Positions 35,171-45,405 of a stretch of DNA of 64,000 bases are shown piece by piece. Both the position numbers and the translations under genes were made by a program. The stretch is from Juglans regia (taxonomy: Eukaryota; Streptophyta; Magnoliopsida; Fagales; Juglandaceae), in assembly GCF_001411555.2 (NCBI RefSeq), contig NW_023361867.1, forward strand, positions 186,001 through 250,000, written 5' to 3'. Under the pieces are notes generated by a model. That model was not told the origin of the DNA. It saw nothing but the letters and a program-made list of their open reading frames with translations, and ran no database searches. The number at the start of each line of letters is the position of its first letter. The stretch's first letter is position 1.

Positions 35171-38100
35171 ATGGAAACAAGCACTTTATCCCTAACAGGG
35201 ACTGGAGCTAATCAGAGAATTGAGAGTGAAAGCTCTTTAGACAACTAAGGTCGTTCTAAGTCATCAAACATTTCAAATAATGGACAGGACAAGCTAATAC
35301 ATATGACTAAAGATAATAATTCGATAACCGATAAAGGAAACTCTTCAAGTTCAAACAACTCAGGTCCCTCTCTCTCTCTCTCTCTCTCTCTCTCAATATG
35401 CACAAACATTATTGAAAGAAAAAAATAGGCTTATAATTGTAAGAAAAATTGAGAATTTCTCAGTACCGTAGCTAAAGTTGATCTTGTAACTTAGTTGTAG
35501 TTCTTCTTGTCATTGAAACTTGAGAATTGAAATTTGAATCACCATGACAACAAGTACAAATGATTTATTTTAGGTGGTTTGTCTTAGACCTAATATGATT
35601 TAATTTGAAAGAGGGATTTTAGATTTAAATATTGTATATCAAATCTTGTCATGTCAATGATGTGGACGGTGTGTCATTCACATTAACTTACAAATAGAAA
35701 GAATCAACCACAAAAAATAAAAAATAAAGATTTGGAAAACTTGAACATCCTTCTCACTCAACTCATGGACAGATCTCGATCGTATTTGTTGGAAAGCACA
35801 TTTGGATATCGACCAATTAAGCACAGTATGCAAATAAGTTGAACGTAGAAGATCATGATAGTAAAATGAAATAATAGAGAAATTACACTTTGATCATCTC
35901 CTCAAACTACCAGTACTCATTTTACAAGGGGACCATCAAATTACTAATCCAACTTTATCTCTCAAACTTCTCCTTTTTGCAATTTTCCTTCTCCCATTAA
36001 GATCCAACGCCCTTTTAGATGTCATTTTATATATCCAGCCGCGAGAAAATGCAAACTTTGTGTATCAGATACTTATTTATTAATTCTCTTGTTTCAACTC
36101 AACCGAATAATAGCTTTTCTTTTTATTTTTTGGGTGGGGGAAGGTATACACATTAATTCAAGTGCTGGCGCTACCGATCAAGTCCGTTTGATCTAATTGA
36201 TAAATATTTTATTCTCCATTTAGTAATAAATATTTTGATCTAATTGATTTTACTTAATTTGCAGTGGGAGCTGATCTATGGCGCCAACTTGTTTCAAGTC
36301 TCTTGAACCTCTTGGGTATAATATTAATTGCATCCATATAATTTTTTGAATAATTTTTTTTAAAATTGTTATTCTTGACCATTATCTATTCTTTCATCCA
36401 ACTTATAAATTAACCAGCATGCATTAATGTTTCGTAATTTTCAAATTAATTATATAGGATTCAAGCGCTTATATGAAATGAAGTTGGTACGAGCTCAATT
36501 CCACCAACTTATGTCTCGTATGTGTGAAGCGATACCAACTAATACAGTAGAGGGAACTTTGAATTTATTTATCATATAGTCAAAGCAAATTCAGATCTTT
36601 TGCTGATCGCTGATGTTACTGATGGTAGGGGCATATTCGATTGTGCCGTCCTGCATCGTCAACATAAGATCTTTAGTCTTATATTCGGCTTAAAAAATAA
36701 GAATGTTCTACTAAATGGGGCAGATAACTCCAGAAATACCACATTGCATATGGCAGGGATGTTAACAGAACAGACTCCTATCGATCACATAAGAGGAGCA
36801 GCTTTGCAAATGCAAAGAGAAGTTCAATGGTTTAAGGTCAGCTCCATCCATCTCTCCCTCTATTATTTCGCTGTGGGCTATATGCGGTACACTCTTTAAA
36901 CTGATCTAGTGATAGATTTTCAAAGAGAGAAAGGAGAACAGCAGCAATACCTTTTTAAACTCTATTAGTCACCTCGACTCCATTTGTTGTACTTTAATGT
37001 GTCTGAAAATCTACGATTATTACCAAATTTTATTGGTAGGTACAGAAATTACCATGACAACATTAATTTGCTGCTATCTTTTTAAACTTTTTCTTTTCTT
37101 TTTTCAGTTCTTTGTGTTTGAAATGTAGGAAATGTGGGGTGGAAAAATCTGTATCATTTCACTTCAAAACAGTGATTTTAAGAACTCTACTATATATGGA
37201 ATCATCTAATTAATTAGAAACTTCAAGGACGCTGGAAGTATTATATTTATATATAGAATAACTTTGTTTTGCATTCTATGTTTGTTGGTGTTGCGAGATT
37301 GCTGCTAATATGATTCTTTATTATAAGAAATTATCTAAAATTCTCACTCTCAGATTTACATTACGGAAATAAGATAAAATCATTAAATTTAAAAAATTAC
37401 AATTTTGAAGAGGAAAATAATATCCATATGACCATTTTTACAATATTTTGCACAACCCTATTTTAATTGGGGTTATTTTTATAAAATAATTTATTAAAAT
37501 AATAACTTTTATAAAACTATACCCTCAATTTAAAATGTGATCGTTTTAAAATCAAACGACAAAACTCACGGTTCTAAAAGCCAAATGATTGAAGTGATTC
37601 TGCACAAAAGCCAAAGAGAAGCAATACAAAAATCTTTGATGATAGTCTCAGTTTGTTGAATATTGATGGATAATTCTTTTGCAATATTATAGTTATGATT
37701 TTTTCCAAATATTTTATTTAATAAATGCAGGAGGTGGAATGCATCGGCCCTCTCTCTAATAAGGAATATTTAAACAAAGACAGTTTGACTCACAAACAAT
37801 TATTTACTGACTCACCAAAAATTGAAGAAAGGGGGAGAGCAATGGATGAAGGAAACTGCAACTTCTTGCTCTTTGGTAGACGCTCTCATTGTAACTATTA
37901 TGTTTGCCATAGCATTTACTATTCCCGGTGGTAACAATCAAGATACAGGCTTGCCAATCCTCACGCATGACAAATTGTTGAAGATCTTTATAGTAAATGA
38001 TTCCCTATTGCTCTTTTCTTCCTCAACCTCAATGTTGATGTTTTTGGAAATTCTCACGGCACGATATGCAGAAGAAGACTTTCTTGAATCCTTATCTAAA

Positions 38101-38340
38101 AGGATGATAATAGGCCTTTTCACCCTCTTCTTCTCCATTACAACTATGATGATAGCCTTTTGTGCTGCTCATTTACTTATATTTCGTGGACAATCAGTGA
38201 TTGTTATTCCTATTATTAGTTTGGCTGGTATTCCCATAGTCCTATTTGCATTGATGCAGTTTCGCCTTCTTGTTGATATGTATGTTGCAACTTATTGTAC
38301 TTCAGGCATCTTCAATAGAAAAATGAAGCCATGGCTTTAA
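35171..38340 (+). pseudogene. Decayed ankyrin/PGG-domain gene, copy B
   Basis: Segments 35171-35363, 36265-36315, 36458-36836 and 37731-38340 correspond one to one with copy A. The early stop, internal frame change and frameshift before the PGG domain are all present. Since both copies share every lesion, the decay predates any split between them. The CACTA element begins 73 bp after the stop at 38340, in what would be the 3' UTR. The displaced 3' flank resumes at 51361. Confidence 0.82.
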
Positions 38341-38410
38341 GGTCATAGTGTTTCATTAATATGTGGCATACTAACCAGAAATGCCAAGTTCTTTTTTAAT
38401 GGGACACATG

Positions 38411-38413
38411 ATT
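38411..38413. repeat. CACTA target-site duplication, left (copy B)
   Basis: ATT directly precedes CACTACAA. The identical ATT follows the right end at 51361-51363, the 3-bp length typical of CACTA elements. Confidence 0.85.
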
Positions 38414-38538
38414 CACTACAACACAATAGCTTTTTAGTGACGGTTGGGAAATTGTGACAGTCCCTAGACCGTCACTAAAAGCCATTTTCTGTGACAGTTT
38501 TTGGAAACCGTCACTAAAGATAGAATGAGATTTTTTTA

Positions 38539-38715
38539 CATTCGAACGTATGGGAAATATGCGTTCGAACGTCACATATACGTTCGAACGTTATGTCTGT
38601 TTACGTTGGAACGTAAAATGTTTTGGCGCAACCGTTCGAATGTTATTAATTTTACGTTCGAACGTAAAATGTTTGCACCAATGTTCGAACGTTAAGTAAT
38701 AACATTCGAACGTTC
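38539..38715. promoter_or_regulatory. 5' subterminal ACGTTCGAACGT cluster
   Basis: About eight sites, such as ACGTTCGAACGT near 38580 and 38653 plus one-mismatch forms (ACGTTGGAACGT, CCGTTCGAATGT). Subterminal repeats of CACTA elements are bound by the TNPA-type protein in En/Spm; binding here is inferred. Confidence 0.75.
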
Positions 38716-39017
38716 ATTGTAAATTTAAATTAAATGACTTTAATTTAAAAATTATGTATTTTTATTGTGCATAATTTGTGAACAAGTCTAAAAAATTGAA
38801 TTGTATATATTTATATATACACACTTTGTAATATATAAATATATATTATTGATTTATATATATTTGAAATGCAGTGATTTAGTATTAAAGTTGAAAATTA
38901 TAACATCAAAGAAGATTAAAAATTGAAATGAAAAAACGATAAAAATATTCCATAATATTTTTCGTTACAAATATTAAAAATAAAATACAAAAATTGATAG
39001 AACGTAGTAAACAACAG

Positions 39018-40202
39018 TCAGATGATAACGTTATCCGCAAAAGTCGAACTCCGTACTTCCTCAGTCAAGGTATCAACCTTGTCGTTGAGGATAGTTACAC
39101 GATGGGTGAGTTCGGCAACAGACGCCGATATAGCCTCGAGCGATCGATCGATCTTATGATCAATATGCGCAGTCAGCTGTGAGATGACCGCATCAACCCA
39201 AGCAGGCCGCACATCTCCTGCAGATGTACTCGGCGTATGCTGACTACTACTCCCGACATGACCTGGCTCAGGCTGCGTCGGAGGAACTAGATCCTCTACA
39301 GGGGGTGGCTGACGTCCCCTCGCCTGTCCAATGCTACGCCGATGCGTGGTCATGTCGAGGGGGCTCATCTGATCTTTGACCCGCTCCTCTGGCTGGGTCG
39401 GCACTCCCCGTGCAAGTAATAGTCGGCTGATGAGGACACCATATGGGAGATTATCCGTGGAGACGATGCTCGCCTCGTAACGGATCCTCTAAAAAATGTG
39501 CAGTGGCAAATCTATAGGATCTCCACGTGCCACTCGTATCAAAAATTGTGCCCGAAGCCGACTAAATGTGGTTTTATGAGCCACAGGATCGACATTTGTT
39601 GCAACAATAAGGTGCAACATGCGGAAGAAATGCAGCAGATGGTTCTGGTTGAAGGCGTTCTTCCGCTCGATCTGCATGCGATCCCTCCCGGTGAGGATGT
39701 AGAAATCCTCGTCTCGGTCATCATCCCGAGCCTCGACGCCAGTATCCTCAGCCTCTGACTGGCCTGCATCATCGGCTGATGCTGGCTCACATCCCCGGCC
39801 AGTAGATGATGCAGAAGTGCCTACATCCTCACGGGGTGTTGAGTGTGTAAATGTCTAAGCACCTCGATGAATCCCGAGGTGCTCGCCGATGACATCTGCC
39901 GATACCTCAATGGAAACACCGCGTACAGTCACGGTGTGAGAGGATGCATCCGGAGGCATGTCACACATCCCCATATAGAATTCTTGAACCATTGAGGGGT
40001 ATACCTTCCCCCTCAATGTGCAGATATTTCCCCAGCCTCTACTGAGGAAAACATCTCTTAGGTTCGTCTGCTGCCAACAGAGTTCGTCGAACTCATTAAT
40101 TAAGACCTCTCTCTCTACCATAACAGTACGAGCTCCGATACGGGCAGTGTCCGACGTGGCTCCTTCCCTCCCTCGTTTTCGTGTATGCAGTGGAAGAGCC
40201 AT
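39018..40202 (-). pseudogene. Antisense plant-transposon-protein gene inside CACTA, copy B
   Basis: One minus-strand frame of about 394 codons runs from MALPLHTRKRGRE at 40202 to a stop at 39018. Only two internal stops break it: at 39855-39857 (TAG, where copy A reads CAG) and at 39489-39491 (TAG, shared). Order: basic leader; VLINEFDELCWQQTNLRDVF and YPSMVQEFYMGM; VTVRGVSIEVSADVIGEHLGI (PF20167-like core); acidic Ser-rich linker; HLIVATNVDPVAHKTTFSRLRAQFLI; then a C-terminal coiled coil (IDRSLEAISASVAELTHRV). The GC content of this stretch is visibly higher than its surroundings. Its promoter side faces a dense palindrome cluster. Its function in the element is unknown; it could be captured from another transposon. 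Confidence 0.65.
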
Positions 40203-40274
40203 ATCCTGAAAATAGAAAAGGAAAAAAAAATTATTTAGAATAATGCATTTTTTTGTATTAATTTTAAGATGCTC

Positions 40275-41170
40275 TGGATTAACGTTCGAACGTTCTATCT
40301 TTAACGTTCGAACGTTAAAGATAAAAACGTTCGGACGTTAACTTATACGTTCGCACGTAAAATAATGTAAATAAATTTACGTTCAAACGTAAAACAAATA
40401 CGTTCGAATGTACAGATGTACGTTCGAACATAAGCAGTAAACAAATACGTTCGAATTTAAGTTCGAACGTATTTGTTTTACGTGTGAACGTAAATATGAA
40501 CGTCCGAATGTCAAAGCATGAATAATGTAGAAAATCACTACGTTCGGATGTTATAATTAAACGTCCGACCGTATGTGATTTACATGCGAAAGTAAATATT
40601 AACGTTCGAACGTATGTCGTTTAATAATATTCACGTCCGAATGTAAGACGATTAACGTTCGAACGTGGAAGCCGTAACGGCTCGGTAATTTAAACGTCGT
40701 ACGTTCGAATGTCTTGGTGAAACGTTCGAACGTTTCGACGCAGAATGGCTGAGTCGACTCAGCCATTATTGAAATCTCGAAAATTTCTCTACAAGGGTCT
40801 AAATGCCGAAATGTCACCATGTAAATGAAGTATACACTTCAAGAAACATTTCTACGGTGACTATTCGGCCAATGACTGGTCGTGGTGGCCGGAAAATGAA
40901 GTTGAAAATCCGGTAATATTTATCCGGTTTTAAACCAAACTCAATCCAAATGTCAATCTAAATCTCAATAAAATACATGTTATTTGCATAAAAGATGAAT
41001 GCCTACCTTTTAGTGACGGTTGTGGCGGAGTTGACGGCGGCGGTGACGGCGGCGTGGCGGCAAATAACGGAGAAGACGATGGATACGGGCAGGGAAATGC
41101 GTTTCGACGTTCGGTTTTGGCCTTATATACATAGAACGTTCGAACGTACTTATTATTACGTTCGAACGTT
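40275..41170. promoter_or_regulatory. ACGTTCGAACGT cluster upstream of the antisense gene
   Basis: About two dozen full or degenerate sites between 40280 and 40740 and two more at 41134-41170, the densest part of the element. They lie upstream of the antisense gene's start at 40202. Confidence 0.72.
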
Positions 41171-41311
41171 TGTCAATATAATATATTATATTATAAATGT
41201 TTAAGTTATATATTAGGATGTTATATAATATTATTGACAATTAGATTATTGGTTTTTTTGTGAGTGCTTCTTATATTTATAAAGTTTAGCAATATGTTTA
41301 TACATGTTGTT

Positions 41312-41465
41312 AGGGCTGAGCACCGACACTTTCGGAGTCGGAGGGCCCAACCTCCGACTCCGACTCCGACTTTGTCGGAGGTCGAATCCGACCTCCGACT
41401 CCGACTCCGAAACATATAAAATCCGCTCCGACTCCGACTCCGACTTGTCGGAGCGGAGTCGGATT
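41312..41465. repeat. CCGACT/AGTCGG hexamer inverted repeat, copy B
   Basis: Same foldback of hexamers as 25202-25355; no difference seen. Confidence 0.6.
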
Positions 41466-41689
41466 TTTTTATTATTTTTTTTTATCTTTTTTAACTTCAT
41501 ATTTGACCCACTTTTTTTTTTAAAAAAAAATTGTGAGCTTTTAAATTTCAATTTTCTCAACATTACAATCTAAATTAATTAAACTTTTGATTATAACAAA
41601 AAATACAACTAAATAAAACAAGTAACATAATAACATGCATTCAAAAATTAAAAAGAAAGTCCTATTGCAATAGAAACGACGCCGTATTG

Positions 41690-42980
41690 TATAGTAGTAT
41701 ACTAACTAATATAAATCTATTTTATATATTATATATATATGAAAATTTATAAAAAAAAATATATGATATATATTATTATATATGAATATTAAAAAAAAAG
41801 CACCGAAATATTAATAATAAACTAATATACTTGATATATATATATATATTAAATCTCTAATCTCTTATACTTGATATATATATTATATAAATATTAGTTA
41901 TACTAATAATTATATTAGTATTAGTTATTATTAATACTATATATTATAGTATTATACTAATAGTGATATTAATACTATATCACTATTATAGTGATTAGTA
42001 TAACTATATTAGTATTAGTTATAGTGATTTAGTATAACTATATAATATATTAGTATAAGTTATAATACTATAAGTTATAACTGTAGTCTATATTAGTATT
42101 AGTATTAGTTATAGCGATTAGCATAACTATATATTAATATTTGCTATAGTGATTTTAATTTAGTATAACTATATAATAGTATTAGTATAAATATTATTAT
42201 ATTACACTAGCTATATCACTGATAGTATTAGTATACTAATGTCTAATACTAATATATCACTATAGTTAATAGTATCACATAGTAATATAGTATTAGTAAT
42301 TAATACTATAGTGCTTTATATAGTAATTTATATATAGGCTTAAAGTGGTTTACTAATAGTATTAGTATTAGGCCATAAATCTAATTATTATACTAATGTA
42401 TATTAGAATTACTAATATATTTATCAAAATGAATATGTTGAGAATTTATTAGGTCAAAAAATATAATTAATACAAGATATTGTTATATAAAATTGATATG
42501 AATAATACTTTAGTTATTATACATTAGTATTATATGTTATTATAAATTTATAGATTAGTGTTTATCCATTAGTATATGTATTACAATATTACATGTTGAT
42601 GTTATTATGCATCTTAGTGTTTATAGTATATTATATATACATTAGTATTACATGCTATTATATTTATACATTAGTAATTTAGAACAACATGGTAGTAATA
42701 TTGTAAATTTTTAGTAGTATGATATTTACATATAGTCATATACTAAACTATTATTAGTAAATTTAGTCTATATATTATAGTATAAATATATTATTTAACT
42801 AGTATATTATTGAGTTTAACTAATTATATAAGATATAGTTGTATAAAATTTAAATAATTAATATATAGAAAAACACATATATAGTAATTTAGAAAAACAC
42901 ATATTTTGTGCATAATATATAAATTATATTATGCACAAAATACTATACAATGTAGTATATATATTATACTATAAGTTAAG
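41690..42980. repeat. AT-rich degenerate repeat, copy B
   Basis: Same 1.3-kb array of tagtattagttatag-like words as 25580-26880, with a few base changes. Confidence 0.7.
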
Positions 42981-43009
42981 TATAGTAGGAATCTTACGTT
43001 CGAACGTTT

Positions 43010-43440
43010 GAAGTTAACGTTCGAACGTTAAACTAAGAGGCGGGAATTTTCCCGCTCGATGTTTAATATCTGTGTGATTATTCAGACGTAAGGACGTTTA
43101 TACTATACGTTCGAACATCAAATCCGTCAACGTTCGAACGTTAGTTAAATTAGTGCGGGAGATTTCCCGCTCAAATATGGTAACACTTTCATGAAATGTA
43201 CGTTCGGACGTTTAAGTAGTATGTTCGAACGTTTATCTATAAATCTACAAACGTTCGAACGAGAAATTGTGATACATTCGAACATATATGAGGAAAGTGC
43301 GGGAACTTTCCCGCTAGATTTCATGTTATATCATAAGAAGGGTACGTTCGAACGTGTATTTTAAACGTCCGAACGTTCTGGGCGGGAATAATTTTAGAAT
43401 TAACGTTCGGACGTTTAAAGTTAACGTTCGAACGTTTAAA
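43010..43440. promoter_or_regulatory. Internal ACGTTCGAACGT cluster before the transposase
   Basis: About 14 full or near sites with interspersed gcgggaa...ttcccgc foldbacks. It lies about 2 kb upstream of the transposase start and could be promoter-proximal if the 5' UTR is long. Confidence 0.7.
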
Positions 43441-43504
43441 CTAATAATTTTAGAACTTAATCAGTACGCGCACGGGAGGATGCCCATTATTTCTTTTCTC
43501 CCGT

Positions 43505-43548
43505 GCGCGCAACAGAAAGAGAAAGAGAGAGAGAGAGAGAGAGATTTC

Positions 43549-43586
<38 letters not shown>

Positions 43587-43625
43587 AGAGTGAGAGAGAG
43601 TTGAGTTAGAGAGTGAGAGAGAGTT
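43505..43625. repeat. (GA)n microsatellite, copy B
   Basis: GA-rich run interrupted by tttcgac. It is longer than the copy A equivalent. Confidence 0.85.
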
Positions 43626-44087
43626 GAGTTTTGGTAAGATAATATTTTTATTTCTTGTCTTTATTTAAATTTTATGATATTTATAGAATGTGTTTTTGTT
43701 ATAGAATATTTCTAATAAGTTTGTGTTGTATTTTTTTGAAGGATTGCTTGTTTTGGGAAGTTTGAAGATTTTGATTTGTAAGAGGATATTGTGAGTGCTA
43801 GGTATATTTCTAAACTTTATCAATATGTTGTTGTGATTTGATGCTTACTTTTTATCATATTGTGATTATTGTTTGTATAGTTTGTAAATAGTTTGAGTTA
43901 TTCTAAATATGTTGTGATATAAATTTGAAATATTGTGTTTATTATTAAAAATATATTGTCATTAGGCTTTGTTAATACATGTTTATTGCTTACTCAAGTT
44001 TAGAAATATGTTAATACATGTGGCATGTTATTTTGTGAATATATTGTGAGTTATTGTGAATATGTTGTGATATGGATTTGATATATT

Positions 44088-44630
44088 GTGATAATAATAT
44101 TTGAAATTAAGTAATAACAAGTATAAAAGTAACTCTTTAAGAATTATAATAATTAAAATTATTGTATAACCATTGAAATTTAAGTATGATAATTAAATAT
44201 TTATAATAATATTTGAAATTAAGTAATAACAAGCATAAAAGTAACTCTTTAAGAATTATAATAATTAAAATTATTGTATAACCATTGAAATTTAAGTATG
44301 ATAATTAAATATTTATAATAATAATTAATATATAAGTAATAACAAGCATAAAAGTAACTCTTTAAGAATTATAATAATTAAAATTATTGTATAACCATTG
44401 AAATTTAAGTATGATAATTAAATATTTATAATAATAATTAATATATAAGTAATAACAAGCATAAAAGTAACTCTTTAAGAATTATAATAATTAAAATTAT
44501 TGTATAACCATTGAAATTTAAGTATGATAATTAAATATTTATAATAATAATTAATATATAAGTAATAACAAGCATAAAAGTAACTATTTACGAATTATAA
44601 TAATTAAAATTATAGTATAACTTTTGAAAT
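44088..44630. repeat. 112-113-bp tandem repeat, about five units, copy B
   Basis: Same unit as 27920-28485, but the atatttgaaattaag variant units come first here and last in copy A. Confidence 0.88.
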
Positions 44631-44669
44631 TAAGTATATCAATTAAAATTATACTTTAAGAATGATGAT

Positions 44670-44847
44670 CTTGTACACAACGAGGGAATATTATCTTGAA
44701 GAAATGTTGGAATTTTAATTTAATTGCTTGACTGTCATAGTCTCTCCGGCCTTGAGAGTTGTCAAGGTCGGACAGTTTGTGACGGTTAAGTAATTAGACT
44801 AAAATTTAAACATTTCTTCAAGATAATTCTCCCTCGTTGTGTACAAG
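44670..44847. repeat. Hairpin (~178 bp) before the transposase, copy B
   Basis: The ends cttgtacacaacgaggga and tccctcgttgtgtacaag are perfect inverted complements. The arms continue with imperfect pairing through cttgaagaaatgtt and the ctctccggccttgaga...tcaaggtcgga centre. Transcribed, this would fold into a long stem and could feed small-RNA production; that is inference. Confidence 0.85.
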
Positions 44848-45405
44848 GCACGAAACTTAGGGTCACATAATTATCTTCCATCTCTCTTTAATTTAACAAT
44901 ATAACACTACTTGAAGGTGACATTGTTAATGTAAACAACATGGAGACATTGTTAGTATGATTTTTTGCTAGATGCGTGTGACATTGCATAAATACCCTTA
45001 GACCCGTTTGGGAATCAGTGTACATTTATGTGTCCACTGATTCCTGAATTGTCCAGTGTGGACAGTTTGAGATTATATTATCTGTATTACACATTTTTGT
45101 TACTCGCTACTTTCCACGTTTAATATGAAGTTTCGGTATCTTCTTCTATTGTTCTTCGGGTATACTGTTCGTAGGGTCACAATCCCGATATTTGAACATG
45201 TATACTTGGAGAATTATGGGGAGGTGCTGCCGGAATTTCTACTAACGTGGAAATTAGTAGAGTGACGAGATTTGTGTAATATGGAGAATATAATCTCGAA
45301 TGGGATAGGACCAACTACCTTATCAAAAAAGTAATGAGAATTGGAGGCAAGACATGCATGTGAATTTTCAATGTACGTGTTATTAATATCTGGATGTTTT
45401 TAGAA

